A stretch of DNA of 8,289 nucleotides, from assembly GCA_964403545.1 (NCBI GenBank), contig CAYOGN010000175.1:1-8289 (forward strand), given 5' to 3'. The stretch comes from VYFG01 sp964403545 (GTDB lineage: Bacteria; Pseudomonadota; Gammaproteobacteria; Arenicellales; Poriferihabitantaceae). Every line of letters begins with the position of its first letter. Position 1 is the stretch's first letter. Both the position numbers and the translations under genes were made by a program. Of the stretch, positions 1-7,168 are shown piece after piece. The notes beneath the pieces were generated by a model. It saw only the letters and a program-made list of their open reading frames with translations, was not told the DNA's origin and searched no databases.

Positions 1-765
1 GCCGTAGATGGACTGATCGTCGTCACCTACGGCAAACAGGTTTTTCGAGGATGCTGACAAGATGCGAAGCCACTGATACTGAATCGTATTGGTATCCTGG
101 AATTCATCGACCAGGACGTGGAAAAATCGGTTCTGCCAGCTTTCCCTGATGGCCTGGTTATTGCGAAACAACTCCAGGCATCGTAACAGGATCTCGGCAA
201 AATCTACCAGACCGAGTCTCTGACACGAATCTTCGTAGCTGGCGTAGACGCGAAAAAGTGTCTGTTGGTGAAAGTCTTCGCCGGGTGGCAGGTGATGGGA
301 CCGCCGGGCTTCTTCCTTGTGCTGATTAATCATCCATTGCATTTGTCTGGGTGGCCAGTAGGTTTCGTCCAGATCCAGTTCATTCAATACCCGGCGGATC
401 ATCCGATACTGGTCATCGCTATCAATGATTTCGAAGCTTTGTGGTAGCCCGGCCTCGGCAAAATGCATTCGCAGCAAGCGGTGGCAGAGACCGTGAAATG
501 TCCCCATCCACATGGCACCAGTGGGAAATTTGAGCAGTTCTTCAATGCGACTGCGCATTTCCCGGGCAGCCTTGTTGGTAAAGGTCACCGCAAGTATATT
601 GAGTGGCGACAGGCCTTCCGCCTGAACCAGCCAACCGATTCGGTGAGTCAATACTCTGGTTTTACCACTGCCTGCGCCAGCCAGCACCAGGGCTGGCCCC
701 GGTGGAGTGGTTACCGCCTGTCGCTGGGCTTCGTTAAGAGGGTCAAGAATGTGAGATACGTCCAT
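1..765 (-). CDS. uvrD: DNA helicase II UvrD (N-terminal part, cut by the window edge)
   Basis: ATP-dependent 3'-5' superfamily 1A DNA helicase acting in nucleotide excision repair and mismatch repair. My translation from the ATG at 765-763 gives 255 residues that run off the left edge; the family is about 720 residues, so roughly the first third is present. It opens MDVSHILDPLNEAQR, very close to E. coli UvrD, which fixes the start. Visible motifs are Walker A GAGSGKT (30-36), motif Ia with VTFTNKAA (about 60-67), GTFHGL (motif Ib region, about 93-98), the Walker B/DEAD-type box DEFQDT (220-225), and motif III GDDDQSIYG (247-255). All residues expected for ATP binding and hydrolysis in this part are intact. 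There is no good Shine-Dalgarno sequence before the start. The gene is divergent from the aminotransferase. PcrA or Rep are the alternatives, but the N-terminus favours UvrD. Confidence 0.95.
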   Translation of the reverse strand, partial: MDVSHILDPLNEAQRQAVTTPPGPALVLAGAGSGKTRVLTHRIGWLVQAEGLSPLNILAVTFTNKAAREMRSRIEELLKFPTGAMWMGTFHGLCHRLLRMHFAEAGLPQSFEIIDSDDQYRMIRRVLNELDLDETYWPPRQMQWMINQHKEEARRSHHLPPGEDFHQQTLFRVYASYEDSCQRLGLVDFAEILLRCLELFRNNQAIRESWQNRFFHVLVDEFQDTNTIQYQWLRILSASSKNLFAVGDDDQSIYG

Positions 766-837
766 GAGCGTATTCTACTCAATCCGGGTGCGCTACAAGG
801 AGTCTCTGGCATAGTTTATCTAATTAATCTGGTGCTA

Positions 838-865
838 TTGACCAGCAGCGTCAAAGGAGTATCTT
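838..865 (+). promoter_or_regulatory. candidate sigma-70 promoter of the aminotransferase gene
   Basis: TTGACC (838-843) and TATCTT (860-865) are separated by 16 bases, with transcription expected to start near 872, about 33 bases before the aminotransferase ATG. The -35 box matches 5 of 6 consensus bases; the -10 box is only moderate. It lies in the 139-base divergent region between uvrD and the aminotransferase. This is read by eye only. Confidence 0.35.
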
Positions 866-904
866 TAAGTACTGTATACCATCAGAAAATATCGGGAGAT
901 CAAC

Positions 905-2287
905 ATGAATAAAGCAGTAACCGGACTTGAAAGTACAAAAATCGTCAGCGAAGACAAAGCCCATGTCTGGCACCATTTGAGTCAGCACAAAACTCTGCAA
1001 TCAAGCGATCCGATGGTGATCGTTGAAGGCAAGGGAATGCGAGTAACAGACATTAATGGACGTGAATATCTGGATGCCGTGTCAGGTGGGGTATGGACCG
1101 TAAACGTCGGTTACGGGCGCGAATCAATCGCTGACGCAGTGCGTGATCAGTTGGTCAAAATGTGCTATTTCGCCAATTCCGCGGGCTCTATTCCAGGGGC
1201 ATTGTTTGCCGAAAAGTTAATGGAAAAGATGCCGGGACTGAGTCGAGTGTACTACTCCAACTCAGGTTCTGAGGCAAATGAGAAAGGATACAAGCTGGTT
1301 CGCCAACTGGCAGCAATGAAAAATAACGGTGAAAAGCACAAAATTCTTTATCGGGACCGGGATTATCATGGAACCACTATTACCGCTCTTAGCAGCACAG
1401 GGCAATCTCAACGGAAAGATCAATATGGCCCCTTCACGCCGGGCTTTGTCGAGGTGCCGCACTGTATGGCTTACCGCGCAGCCAATGGAGATGATCCTGA
1501 CTATGGGCGTCAGGCGGCTGGAGAAATTGAAAAAGTAATCTTGCGTGAGGGTCCTGATACAGTTGGGTCGATCATTCTGGAACCAATCACGGCGGGCGGC
1601 GGTGTCATCACACCACCGGAGGGTTACTTTGAAACTGTTCAGGAGATTTGCAAAAAATATGGCGTATTGCTACACATTGACGAAGTGGTCTGCGGTATGG
1701 GTCGTACTGGCAAGTGGTTCGGTTATCAGCATTACGGTGTCAAGCCCGATATCGTGACCATGGCCAAAGGCGTTGCCAGTGGCTATGCGGCAATTTCTGT
1801 TACCGCGACCACCGAGCAATTATTTCAGGAGTTTCTTGCTGAACCCAGCGACAAAATGCACTATTTCCGCGATATCAGTACTTTCGGCGGTTGTGCCGGA
1901 GGTCCAGCAGCAGCACTTGAAAACATGCGAATTATTGAACAGGAAAACCTGCTGGATAATGTCGTCAGAATGGGAGATTACCTGATGGATCAGCTTTATG
2001 GACTCATGGACAAGCATCCGATCATTGGCGATGTCCGTGGTAAGGGCCTGTTTGTGGGCGCGGAACTGGTCAAGGACAGGGTGAGCCGTGAGCCGGTGGA
2101 TGAATCAGTAGCCGCGGCCGTTGCTGCACATTGTTTGAAGGAAGGCGTAATGATTGGTCGTACCAATCGCAGCTTTACCAAATACAACAATACGCTATGC
2201 CTGAGCCCGGCATTGATTTGCACCACCGATGATCTGAATCAAATTGTAGCAGCAATAGATAACGCCTTAACCGCACTTGAAAGTTAG
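905..2287 (+). CDS. tpa: class III PLP aminotransferase, probably taurine-pyruvate aminotransferase
   Basis: Pyridoxal-phosphate enzyme of the omega-aminotransferase group (fold type I). Taurine-pyruvate aminotransferase moves the amino group of taurine to pyruvate, giving sulfoacetaldehyde and alanine. The 460-residue length is normal. Visible motifs are SGSEAN (120-125, cofactor phosphate binding), YHG (154-156, aromatic residue over the PLP ring), HIDEVVCGMGRTG with D259 contacting the PLP nitrogen, and the Schiff-base lysine K288 in TMAKGVASGY. Segments such as DAVSGGVWTVNVGYGRE, YYSNSGSEANEKGYKLVRQ and RDISTFGGC agree closely with the Tpa sequences I remember from Paracoccus-type bacteria. 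GGAG (895-898) lies six bases before the ATG. No xsc, ald or tauABC gene is visible, so the taurine assignment rests on sequence alone. A beta-alanine or other omega-amino acid transaminase is the main alternative. Confidence 0.8.
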   Translation: MNKAVTGLESTKIVSEDKAHVWHHLSQHKTLQSSDPMVIVEGKGMRVTDINGREYLDAVSGGVWTVNVGYGRESIADAVRDQLVKMCYFANSAGSIPGALFAEKLMEKMPGLSRVYYSNSGSEANEKGYKLVRQLAAMKNNGEKHKILYRDRDYHGTTITALSSTGQSQRKDQYGPFTPGFVEVPHCMAYRAANGDDPDYGRQAAGEIEKVILREGPDTVGSIILEPITAGGGVITPPEGYFETVQEICKKYGVLLHIDEVVCGMGRTGKWFGYQHYGVKPDIVTMAKGVASGYAAISVTATTEQLFQEFLAEPSDKMHYFRDISTFGGCAGGPAAALENMRIIEQENLLDNVVRMGDYLMDQLYGLMDKHPIIGDVRGKGLFVGAELVKDRVSREPVDESVAAAVAAHCLKEGVMIGRTNRSFTKYNNTLCLSPALICTTDDLNQIVAAIDNALTALES

Positions 2288-2410
2288 CGACCTCGCTATG
2301 AAATAACCGCGTTGGCCGGTATATCGTGGTCGTTCCGCATATGGTACCCTTGCGACCCAGGTATTTGTAACGAATTTTCCCGTCAACGTTATCCCGGACG
2401 AACCTGAGCC

Positions 2411-2890
2411 ATGAAGAATTTCCAATCCTTTACAGTAGCCTTGTTATCTCTGATGTTGGTCGCCTGCGGCGGTGGGGGCGGTGACGACAGTTCCAGCGGC
2501 GGAGGTTCTTCCAGCAGCACTACCGACGGGAGTGCTACGGTAAATCTGGCCCAGTTTGCAGGTACTTATACCGGCACAATTACGGCAACAGTTACGGTCA
2601 ATGGAGGGTCGGAAACGCTGACTCGGCCGATTACTATTGTTGTTTCAGGTGACGGTCAGACTATTACTATAGAAGGCGTCGATTTCCCCCTGACCAGTGA
2701 TAATTTTACTGTGATGGTCGCCATACCGCTGGCAGAAGAAGGTGTAGTCTGTACCCTTGACGCAACCTTTATGGGAAACATTACAGGGGATCTGATTTCA
2801 GGGACGATAACCGGAACTGGCAATTGTGTGATTGAAGGCCTAAATGTGCCCGCTAATCTAACCGGCTATTCTGGCGCCAGTAAAATTTAA
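2411..2890 (+). CDS. small Gly/Ser-rich lipoprotein of unknown function
   Basis: 159 residues with a bacterial lipoprotein signal peptide: positive start (MKN), hydrophobic stretch from about 7 to 17 and lipobox L16-V17-A18-C19, so the mature protein should begin at lipidated C19. Residue +2 is Gly rather than Asp, which under the E. coli Lol rule predicts outer-membrane sorting. A flexible low-complexity linker of Gly, Asp, Ser and Thr follows (20-40). The rest (about 43-159) is rich in alternating Thr, Ile, Val and Gly, suggesting an all-beta domain, with two cysteines (C114, C139) that could form a disulfide in the periplasm. The Ala-Cys-polyGly-AspAsp start is common among lipoproteins of marine gammaproteobacteria. 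I do not recognise the domain and assign no function. It is convergent with ispG; the upstream Shine-Dalgarno sequence is weak. Confidence 0.8.
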   Translation: MKNFQSFTVALLSLMLVACGGGGGDDSSSGGGSSSSTTDGSATVNLAQFAGTYTGTITATVTVNGGSETLTRPITIVVSGDGQTITIEGVDFPLTSDNFTVMVAIPLAEEGVVCTLDATFMGNITGDLISGTITGTGNCVIEGLNVPANLTGYSGASKI

Positions 2891-3006
2891 TTGCTTCCGG
2901 AAACAAGCACCCCCGGCTTGTACTGTTCCTCCAGGGGTTGCACCCGATATTTTTCCTGACCTGAAGCAAGATGTTCCAGGATTGCCGGTTGTAACGCACC
3001 GGTTCC
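2887..3006 (-). pseudogene. coding-like open frame after the ispG stop codons, possible gene remnant
   Basis: Directly downstream of ispG and in the same frame, after TAG (3013-3015) and TAA (3007-3009), about 39 codons stay open until a TAA at 2887-2889. The translation begins GTGALQPAILEHLASG and ends YKPGVLVSGSN, with protein-like composition and codon use like the neighbours. No ATG is present and no start has a convincing ribosome site, so it is probably the end of a lost gene or a former ispG extension. It could also be chance. I do not recognise the peptide. Confidence 0.25.
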
Positions 3007-3012
3007 TTAAAT

Positions 3013-4146
3013 CTACTGTTTCGCGGCAACCAGGTTGTTTAGTTCCAGGTCAAGCTGTTGAAGAATATCTTCGTACCTGAAGGCACCAATTTTGGTGCCC
3101 TGTCGTTTCAGGTTGACATAATTTGGGCCGCACCACAGGCCAAGATCAGCGTCATCGGTTTCTCCGGGGCCATTTACCCGGCATCCCATCACGGCAATAG
3201 TTATCGCATGATTTTGTGCCCAGGCAGTACGTTCCTGTACCTTGTGCGCGAGATCGATAAAAGCTTCATTTTCTACCCGGGAGCAACTAGGGCAACTGAT
3301 CAGGTTTAATTTGTCTTCGCTGAAGTGAACGACGGTTCGTACTCTTCCTGCGGCAATATCTGCCAGGATGGTTCTGCCGGCTTCAATTTCTTCATGTTTG
3401 CGATCATAGGGCAGGGTCAGAGAAACACGGATGGTGTCACCTATGCCTTTAGCGATCAGTTGTTCAAATGCTATCCGGGTTTTTTCAATTCCCTGGGGGG
3501 GGATTCCAGCTTCAGTGACGCCCAGATGTAACGGAATTTCCGGCCGCAAAGCGGAAAATTCCAGATATGCCGTAACTGTTTTAGCTGGATCCGAGTCCTT
3601 TAGTGATACGCAGTAACGAGTGAAGCCCAATTGATCCAGCCACTGGCTGTGCTCAAGGGCACTTTCTACCATCGGTGTCACTGAATCTTCTTTGTCGCTC
3701 GACAGGATTTTCTCCGGGTCAACGGAACCGGCGTTGACCCCGATTCGGATCGCACAATCGTTTTTCTGTGCAATTTCTGCAAGGTACGCTACTTTATCTT
3801 TCCAGGGCTTTTTACGCTCATGATGATAAAGATGCCCCGGGTTATATCGAATTTTGTCCACATGAGGTGCGAGTATTTCCGCCAAACGATAATTTTCCTG
3901 CAGATCAACGCTTAATATTGCGTCGGTACGGTCACGCAACTTGATCAGTGCCTGCGCATCCTTCTTGCTGTCAGTGGCAATTCTGATAATATCCGCTCCC
4001 GCCGATTGCAGAGATTGCAACTGACTCAATGTTGCTTTGATGTCTGTGGTGGGGGTGGCACACATACTTTGAACCGCGATTGGATGGCCATCTCCGATCG
4101 TTATGTTGCCGATTTTAACCGCTCGCGTAGCGTTGCGCTGAATCAT
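3013..4146 (-). CDS. ispG: 4-hydroxy-3-methylbut-2-en-1-yl diphosphate synthase IspG (GcpE), divergent type
   Basis: Cytoplasmic [4Fe-4S] enzyme of the MEP isoprenoid pathway. It reductively converts 2-C-methyl-D-erythritol 2,4-cyclodiphosphate to HMBPP. The 377 residues match the short bacterial form (E. coli 372). The TIM-barrel part includes IGDGHPIAVQSM (17-28), RIGVNAGSVDP (134-144), HLGVTEAG (207-214) and GIGDTIRVSL (234-243). The cluster-binding part has SCPSCSR with C285 and C288, then C322 and E329 in GCRVNGPGET; these correspond to C270, C273, C305 and E312 of E. coli, so all four ligands are present. Segments such as VDLQENYRLAE, YNPGHLYHHER and DDADLGLWCGPNYVNLKR differ from proteobacterial IspG and recall planctomycete-type enzymes. 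The N-terminus IQRNATRAVKIG supports the ATG at 4146, although no clear Shine-Dalgarno is seen. The usual partners rodZ and hisS are absent. Confidence 0.93.
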   Translation of the reverse strand: MIQRNATRAVKIGNITIGDGHPIAVQSMCATPTTDIKATLSQLQSLQSAGADIIRIATDSKKDAQALIKLRDRTDAILSVDLQENYRLAEILAPHVDKIRYNPGHLYHHERKKPWKDKVAYLAEIAQKNDCAIRIGVNAGSVDPEKILSSDKEDSVTPMVESALEHSQWLDQLGFTRYCVSLKDSDPAKTVTAYLEFSALRPEIPLHLGVTEAGIPPQGIEKTRIAFEQLIAKGIGDTIRVSLTLPYDRKHEEIEAGRTILADIAAGRVRTVVHFSEDKLNLISCPSCSRVENEAFIDLAHKVQERTAWAQNHAITIAVMGCRVNGPGETDDADLGLWCGPNYVNLKRQGTKIGAFRYEDILQQLDLELNNLVAAKQ

Positions 4147-4315
4147 GAAAACTGGTTCTGTGTACGAGGCTCGCTACCCTATCGTTTCTTCTGCCGGGGT
4201 GCAACTGAATTGATGAAAATTGACTGCTCATATTTGCCACAATCTTCCAGAGGACGTTCTCTCTCAATGACCACGTCAATCCGAAGGGCCACGTCCCATT
4301 TTTGCCTCAGCGGCG

Positions 4316-4346
4316 TTATCATTCGCTCATGGAGAATTACTATACT
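4316..4346 (+). promoter_or_regulatory. candidate promoter upstream of birA
   Basis: TATACT (4341-4346) is a strong -10-like hexamer. The best -35-like sequences are weak: TTATCA (4316-4321, spacer 19) or ATCATT (4318-4323, spacer 17). Transcription from here would start near 4353 and give birA a leader of about 80 bases. If real, it lies within the small open frame at 4329-4439, which would then not be translated in full from this transcript. Confidence 0.3.
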
Positions 4347-4439
4347 ACGCTCATTCTGGCCTTGCTGAGGGAATATATGGAGCATGGCAGCAACGAAGTG
4401 ATCATTGAGAGCGCCCTCTGGCAGGTGATGCGTGCTTGA
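4329..4439 (+). CDS. possible small protein of 36 residues overlapping the start of birA
   Basis: An ATG-started frame encodes 36 residues beginning MENYYTTLILALLREY and ending ALWQVMRA. Codon choice (CTG, GAA, GGC, GTG) resembles the neighbouring genes, and its TGA (4437-4439) overlaps the birA GTG start by 8 bases, so translational coupling is possible. The frame stays open upstream to a TGA at 4221-4223 but offers no ATG there. Against it: no Shine-Dalgarno is evident, and the opposite strand has an open frame in exact codon register (4179-4493), so one may be the shadow of the other. I do not recognise the peptide. Confidence 0.25.
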   Translation: MENYYTTLILALLREYMEHGSNEVIIESALWQVMRA

Positions 4440-5217
4440 TCTTCCAGCGTTGAACGCCAGTTTATCTGCGTCCGGATCCATTGCAGCCAACAATGTTGTC
4501 TGGTTCGATAGTATTGGATCGACTAACGACTATCTGCTGTCACAGCAAAATTTTCATGGCTGTGTCTGTCTTGCGGGCATCCAGACCGAGGGGCGTGGAC
4601 GGCGTGGAAAGCAATGGGGGGCCCCCTATGGCAGTAGTGTGTTAATGTCCATTGGCTGGCAGATCGACCTTTCCCGGACCCCGGGCATGTCTTTGGTTTG
4701 TGGACTGGCGGTTCAGCGCGCCCTGCATAACCTTGGGGTAGATAATGTGTCCCTGAAGTGGCCAAACGATGTGTTACTGGAGAATCGAAAAGTGGCTGGA
4801 ATCCTGGTGGAACTGGTGGCTGGGAAATGTGTTATCGGATTGGGTTTGAACGTTAATTTTGGCGTGGAAAAACCTGATTCGTTGCTTGAACCTGCAATGC
4901 CCTGGACTGATTTGTCAAATGCAGGCTATAAGATAGAATACAATCAGTTGGTGGAAAATCTGGTCGTGGTCATTTGCCAGTCTCTTGAGCAGTTTACGCT
5001 GACAGGTTTCAACCCATTCATTGATCGTTGGAACCGGCATCATGGCTTTCATGGCAAGAGGGTGCAATTGACAGGTGGACAAACCGTCAGCGGTATTGTT
5101 GTAGGGGTAAATGAATCCGGAGGACTTATCCTGGATACTGCCGAGGGTCGCAGGATATTTTATTCTGGAGACGTATCCATGGCGCCTTTCATGCAAACTG
5201 CTACCCCCTGGCGATGA
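4432..5217 (+). CDS. birA: biotin-[acetyl-CoA-carboxylase] ligase BirA without the DNA-binding domain
   Basis: Biotin protein ligase: makes biotinyl-5'-AMP and transfers biotin to the carrier lysine of acetyl-CoA carboxylase. The catalytic core shows DSIGSTNDYLL (26-36), the biotinyl-AMP loop GRGRRG (54-59), KWPND (109-113), RKVAGILVE (119-127) and GLGLNVN (136-142). A C-terminal SH3-like domain follows from about 205 to 250. The 261 residues start at the point where E. coli BirA (321 residues) has finished its winged-helix domain, so this is a monofunctional ligase. In-frame TGA codons at 4366, 4397 and 4426 rule out an upstream extension in this frame. The start is GTG at 4432, with AGGTGA (4423-4428) unusually close. 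The stop overlaps the coaX start as ATGA, so birA heads an operon with coaX and the SPOR gene. Confidence 0.92.
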   Translation: MLDLPALNASLSASGSIAANNVVWFDSIGSTNDYLLSQQNFHGCVCLAGIQTEGRGRRGKQWGAPYGSSVLMSIGWQIDLSRTPGMSLVCGLAVQRALHNLGVDNVSLKWPNDVLLENRKVAGILVELVAGKCVIGLGLNVNFGVEKPDSLLEPAMPWTDLSNAGYKIEYNQLVENLVVVICQSLEQFTLTGFNPFIDRWNRHHGFHGKRVQLTGGQTVSGIVVGVNESGGLILDTAEGRRIFYSGDVSMAPFMQTATPWR

Positions 5218-6104
5218 ATCACCTTCTTATAGACATGGGAAATCAGCGTCTTAAGTGGGCTTCTGTGGCATTGTGTTCGAACCAGAGTAGCAAAGCTGTA
5301 GTCTCGCTGATTGCTTTGGATCAGGGGGCAATAGAGTATGATCAGGATAGCACCCTCTTTGACGGCGGCCAGCATACTGAAAACATCGGCAATGATACGG
5401 AACCTCATTGGCCTTACCCGCTTCCAGATTCGCTGGATAATCCTGAAAGGATTCTGCTGAGCTCCGTAAGTAATAAAGTGGCAAGTCGTGCACTGGGAAA
5501 CTATTGTCAACAAAGGTGGGGTTTGCAGCCGGATTACGTGGCGTCAGAAGCCGTCAAACTGGGGCTGAGCAATGGCTATCTCAATCCATCTCAGCTCGGC
5601 TGTGATCGATGGTTGGCGGCCATCGCAGGCTATCAGTTAATTTGCCGGGAAGGAGGGCGTAGTTCAGTGGTAATAGTGGATGCTGGCACCGCGATTACCG
5701 TGGATCTGGTCGCAGATCATTGCTTTAAGGGTGGAGCAATCCTGCCGGGCTTTGCTACCATCGTACGGGTTATGGGGAGTAGTACCGGAAAAATAAAGTT
5801 AGATATACCAACGGTTGTGGACGAAATATTGGCGCAGGGTAATATTCAGGATTTGTTCAATTACAATTTCGTGTTGGCAAACAACAGTGCCGAAGCGGTA
5901 CGTGCCGGAGCATTGGTTTCTGTCGCCGGGGGCATTGATCGGTGTCTGGATCAGATCGAGTCCGGTTTCGAAGAACCAGTGGAGATTCTGCTGACCGGTG
6001 GTGATGCTGAATTGGTCTCGGCCTTGCTTGTGCACAATTGTGCAATCATTCCAAATCTCGTACTTATCGGTCTGGCTCTGGTTGCCCAGGATGAATTGAT
6101 ATGA
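5214..6104 (+). CDS. coaX: type III pantothenate kinase CoaX
   Basis: Phosphorylates pantothenate with ATP in the first step of coenzyme A synthesis; type III enzymes belong to the ASKHA fold and depend on a monovalent cation. Family signatures are present: phosphate-binding LLIDMGNQRLKW (4-15, with D7), GCDRW (129-133), DAGTA (156-160), GGAILPG (173-179) and the C-terminal LLTGGDA (259-265). At 296 residues it is longer than the roughly 250 usual in Pseudomonas. The excess lies in an acidic, low-similarity stretch between about 22 and 76. Translation is probably coupled to birA through the ATGA overlap at 5214-5217, and its own stop overlaps the next start at 6101-6104. The birA-coaX pairing is common in gammaproteobacteria. 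Confidence 0.93.
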   Translation: MNHLLIDMGNQRLKWASVALCSNQSSKAVVSLIALDQGAIEYDQDSTLFDGGQHTENIGNDTEPHWPYPLPDSLDNPERILLSSVSNKVASRALGNYCQQRWGLQPDYVASEAVKLGLSNGYLNPSQLGCDRWLAAIAGYQLICREGGRSSVVIVDAGTAITVDLVADHCFKGGAILPGFATIVRVMGSSTGKIKLDIPTVVDEILAQGNIQDLFNYNFVLANNSAEAVRAGALVSVAGGIDRCLDQIESGFEEPVEILLTGGDAELVSALLVHNCAIIPNLVLIGLALVAQDELI

Positions 6105-7000
6105 AGTGGATTGCTGCAATATTGATGATTCTTAACGTTACGTTCTTCCTTCAGGTGAGTGATCGCGAGGTCGAGAATAGCTACCGATCTGATGATGTCA
6201 GTCCGGATGTGAACAAGGAGAGTATGTTATTACTCAATGAAGATCAGAATGATTCCGGAGCAAATAAAAACAGATCGAAAACAGTGGATGCCAGTGTCAT
6301 GGATCCGACCAGCCCGGCGTTACCTGATGCAATCTTTGACGGTCGTGACGTTGCCCTGGTCGATACCACGGAACACAATCCGGAAACGGCTGATTTAAAA
6401 AATATCGAGATCGATGATACCGGCAACGGACAACAAGATAATAATGCTACCGCAATATCCCCTTTAAACCGCTATCCGCTGGATATCAATAGTGAACAGG
6501 CTGGTATTGATATTACGGTTGCATCACCGGTTGTCCGGGAGCAAGACTGGTCATGTTACCGTATTGGCCCATTTAAAGATCCTGGAATCTGGCAGCAGGC
6601 ACAGCAATGGGCTCGAATTACCGATCTCAACTTTACGCCGATTCGCAGTCAAAGCCGTGAACTAAGGGCGGTAAGAGTTTATATTGGTCCCTTCACCTCT
6701 GCCGATGCCGCTCAATCAGATGTGGAAGTCCTTAAAACCAGGGAACTGGATCACTTCATCTACACGGGAGACGATAACCAGGCCCGAATTTCTCTGGGAT
6801 ATTTTACCCAGGAAGAATTAGCCGATAAATATGTCAAATATCTGAAATCGCAGAATATTCCCGCTAAATCCCAACCAGAATATCGCACTATGGGTCCTTT
6901 TGACTGGATGGAGGTGAAGATTGACAGCGCCGTCAGGGGAGATCTGTTATCGAAAGACTGGGGTTCAGAGTCGGTTATCGTCGCAGAAAAGGAATGCTGA
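6101..7000 (+). CDS. single-pass membrane protein with SPOR-like repeats
   Basis: 299 residues. One hydrophobic helix (about 3-18, IAAILMILNVTFFLQV) anchors the N-terminus in the inner membrane. It is followed by a long Asp/Asn/Ser-rich linker (about 20-145) and a C-terminal domain (148-272) outside the membrane. That domain contains three spaced motifs, CYRIGPF (152-158), RVYIGPF (192-198) and RISLGYF (229-235), each followed by a helix-forming stretch, as in SPOR folds that bind denuded septal peptidoglycan. The same gene follows coaX in Pseudomonas and ends with a similar aromatic motif (here FDWMEVK). Its exact role is unknown; a cell-envelope or division function is inferred from the fold. 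AGGAT (6088-6092) is a suitable ribosome site and the start overlaps the coaX stop. Confidence 0.82.
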   Translation: MKWIAAILMILNVTFFLQVSDREVENSYRSDDVSPDVNKESMLLLNEDQNDSGANKNRSKTVDASVMDPTSPALPDAIFDGRDVALVDTTEHNPETADLKNIEIDDTGNGQQDNNATAISPLNRYPLDINSEQAGIDITVASPVVREQDWSCYRIGPFKDPGIWQQAQQWARITDLNFTPIRSQSRELRAVRVYIGPFTSADAAQSDVEVLKTRELDHFIYTGDDNQARISLGYFTQEELADKYVKYLKSQNIPAKSQPEYRTMGPFDWMEVKIDSAVRGDLLSKDWGSESVIVAEKEC

Positions 7001-7018
7001 AAATTTGTCTGAACGGCA

Positions 7019-7048
7019 TTGCAATCAAAGGGTTAAATTGAGTAGAAT
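7019..7048 (+). promoter_or_regulatory. candidate promoter of the tRNA-tuf cluster
   Basis: TTGCAA (7019-7024) and TAGAAT (7043-7048) are 18 bases apart and are followed by the GC-rich discriminator CGCGAT, a feature typical of stable-RNA promoters under stringent control. Transcription would begin near 7055 and leave about 114 bases of leader before tRNA-Thr. A second, weaker -10-like TATAGT sits at 7145-7150 in the AT-rich stretch 7100-7168 but lacks a good -35. The rest of 7001-7168 shows nothing else I can name. Confidence 0.45.
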
Positions 7049-7168
7049 CGCGATCCATTTTGTATTTCGGTTTGTTCAGGCTCATGGGTACCAACCGATA
7101 ATGGTGATTTGTTGATAGATAGTGTTATTAAGTATTTGATTTAATATAGTTTATTTGGTTTTTAACAG

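Noticed and set aside
870..886. LexA-box-like TACTGTATACCATCAG in the uvrD upstream region
   Set aside because: The left half fits the SOS box, but the spacing CTG-N8-CAG is two bases shorter than the CTG-N10-CAG of real LexA sites and it is about 100 bases from the uvrD start.
463..912. Plus-strand frame of 149 codons over uvrD
   Set aside because: It is the antisense shadow of uvrD, whose minus-strand translation has all helicase motifs.
2903..2921. Terminator between the lipoprotein gene and ispG (ACAAGC/GCTTGT stem)
   Set aside because: Only six base pairs with a seven-base loop and no T run on either side.
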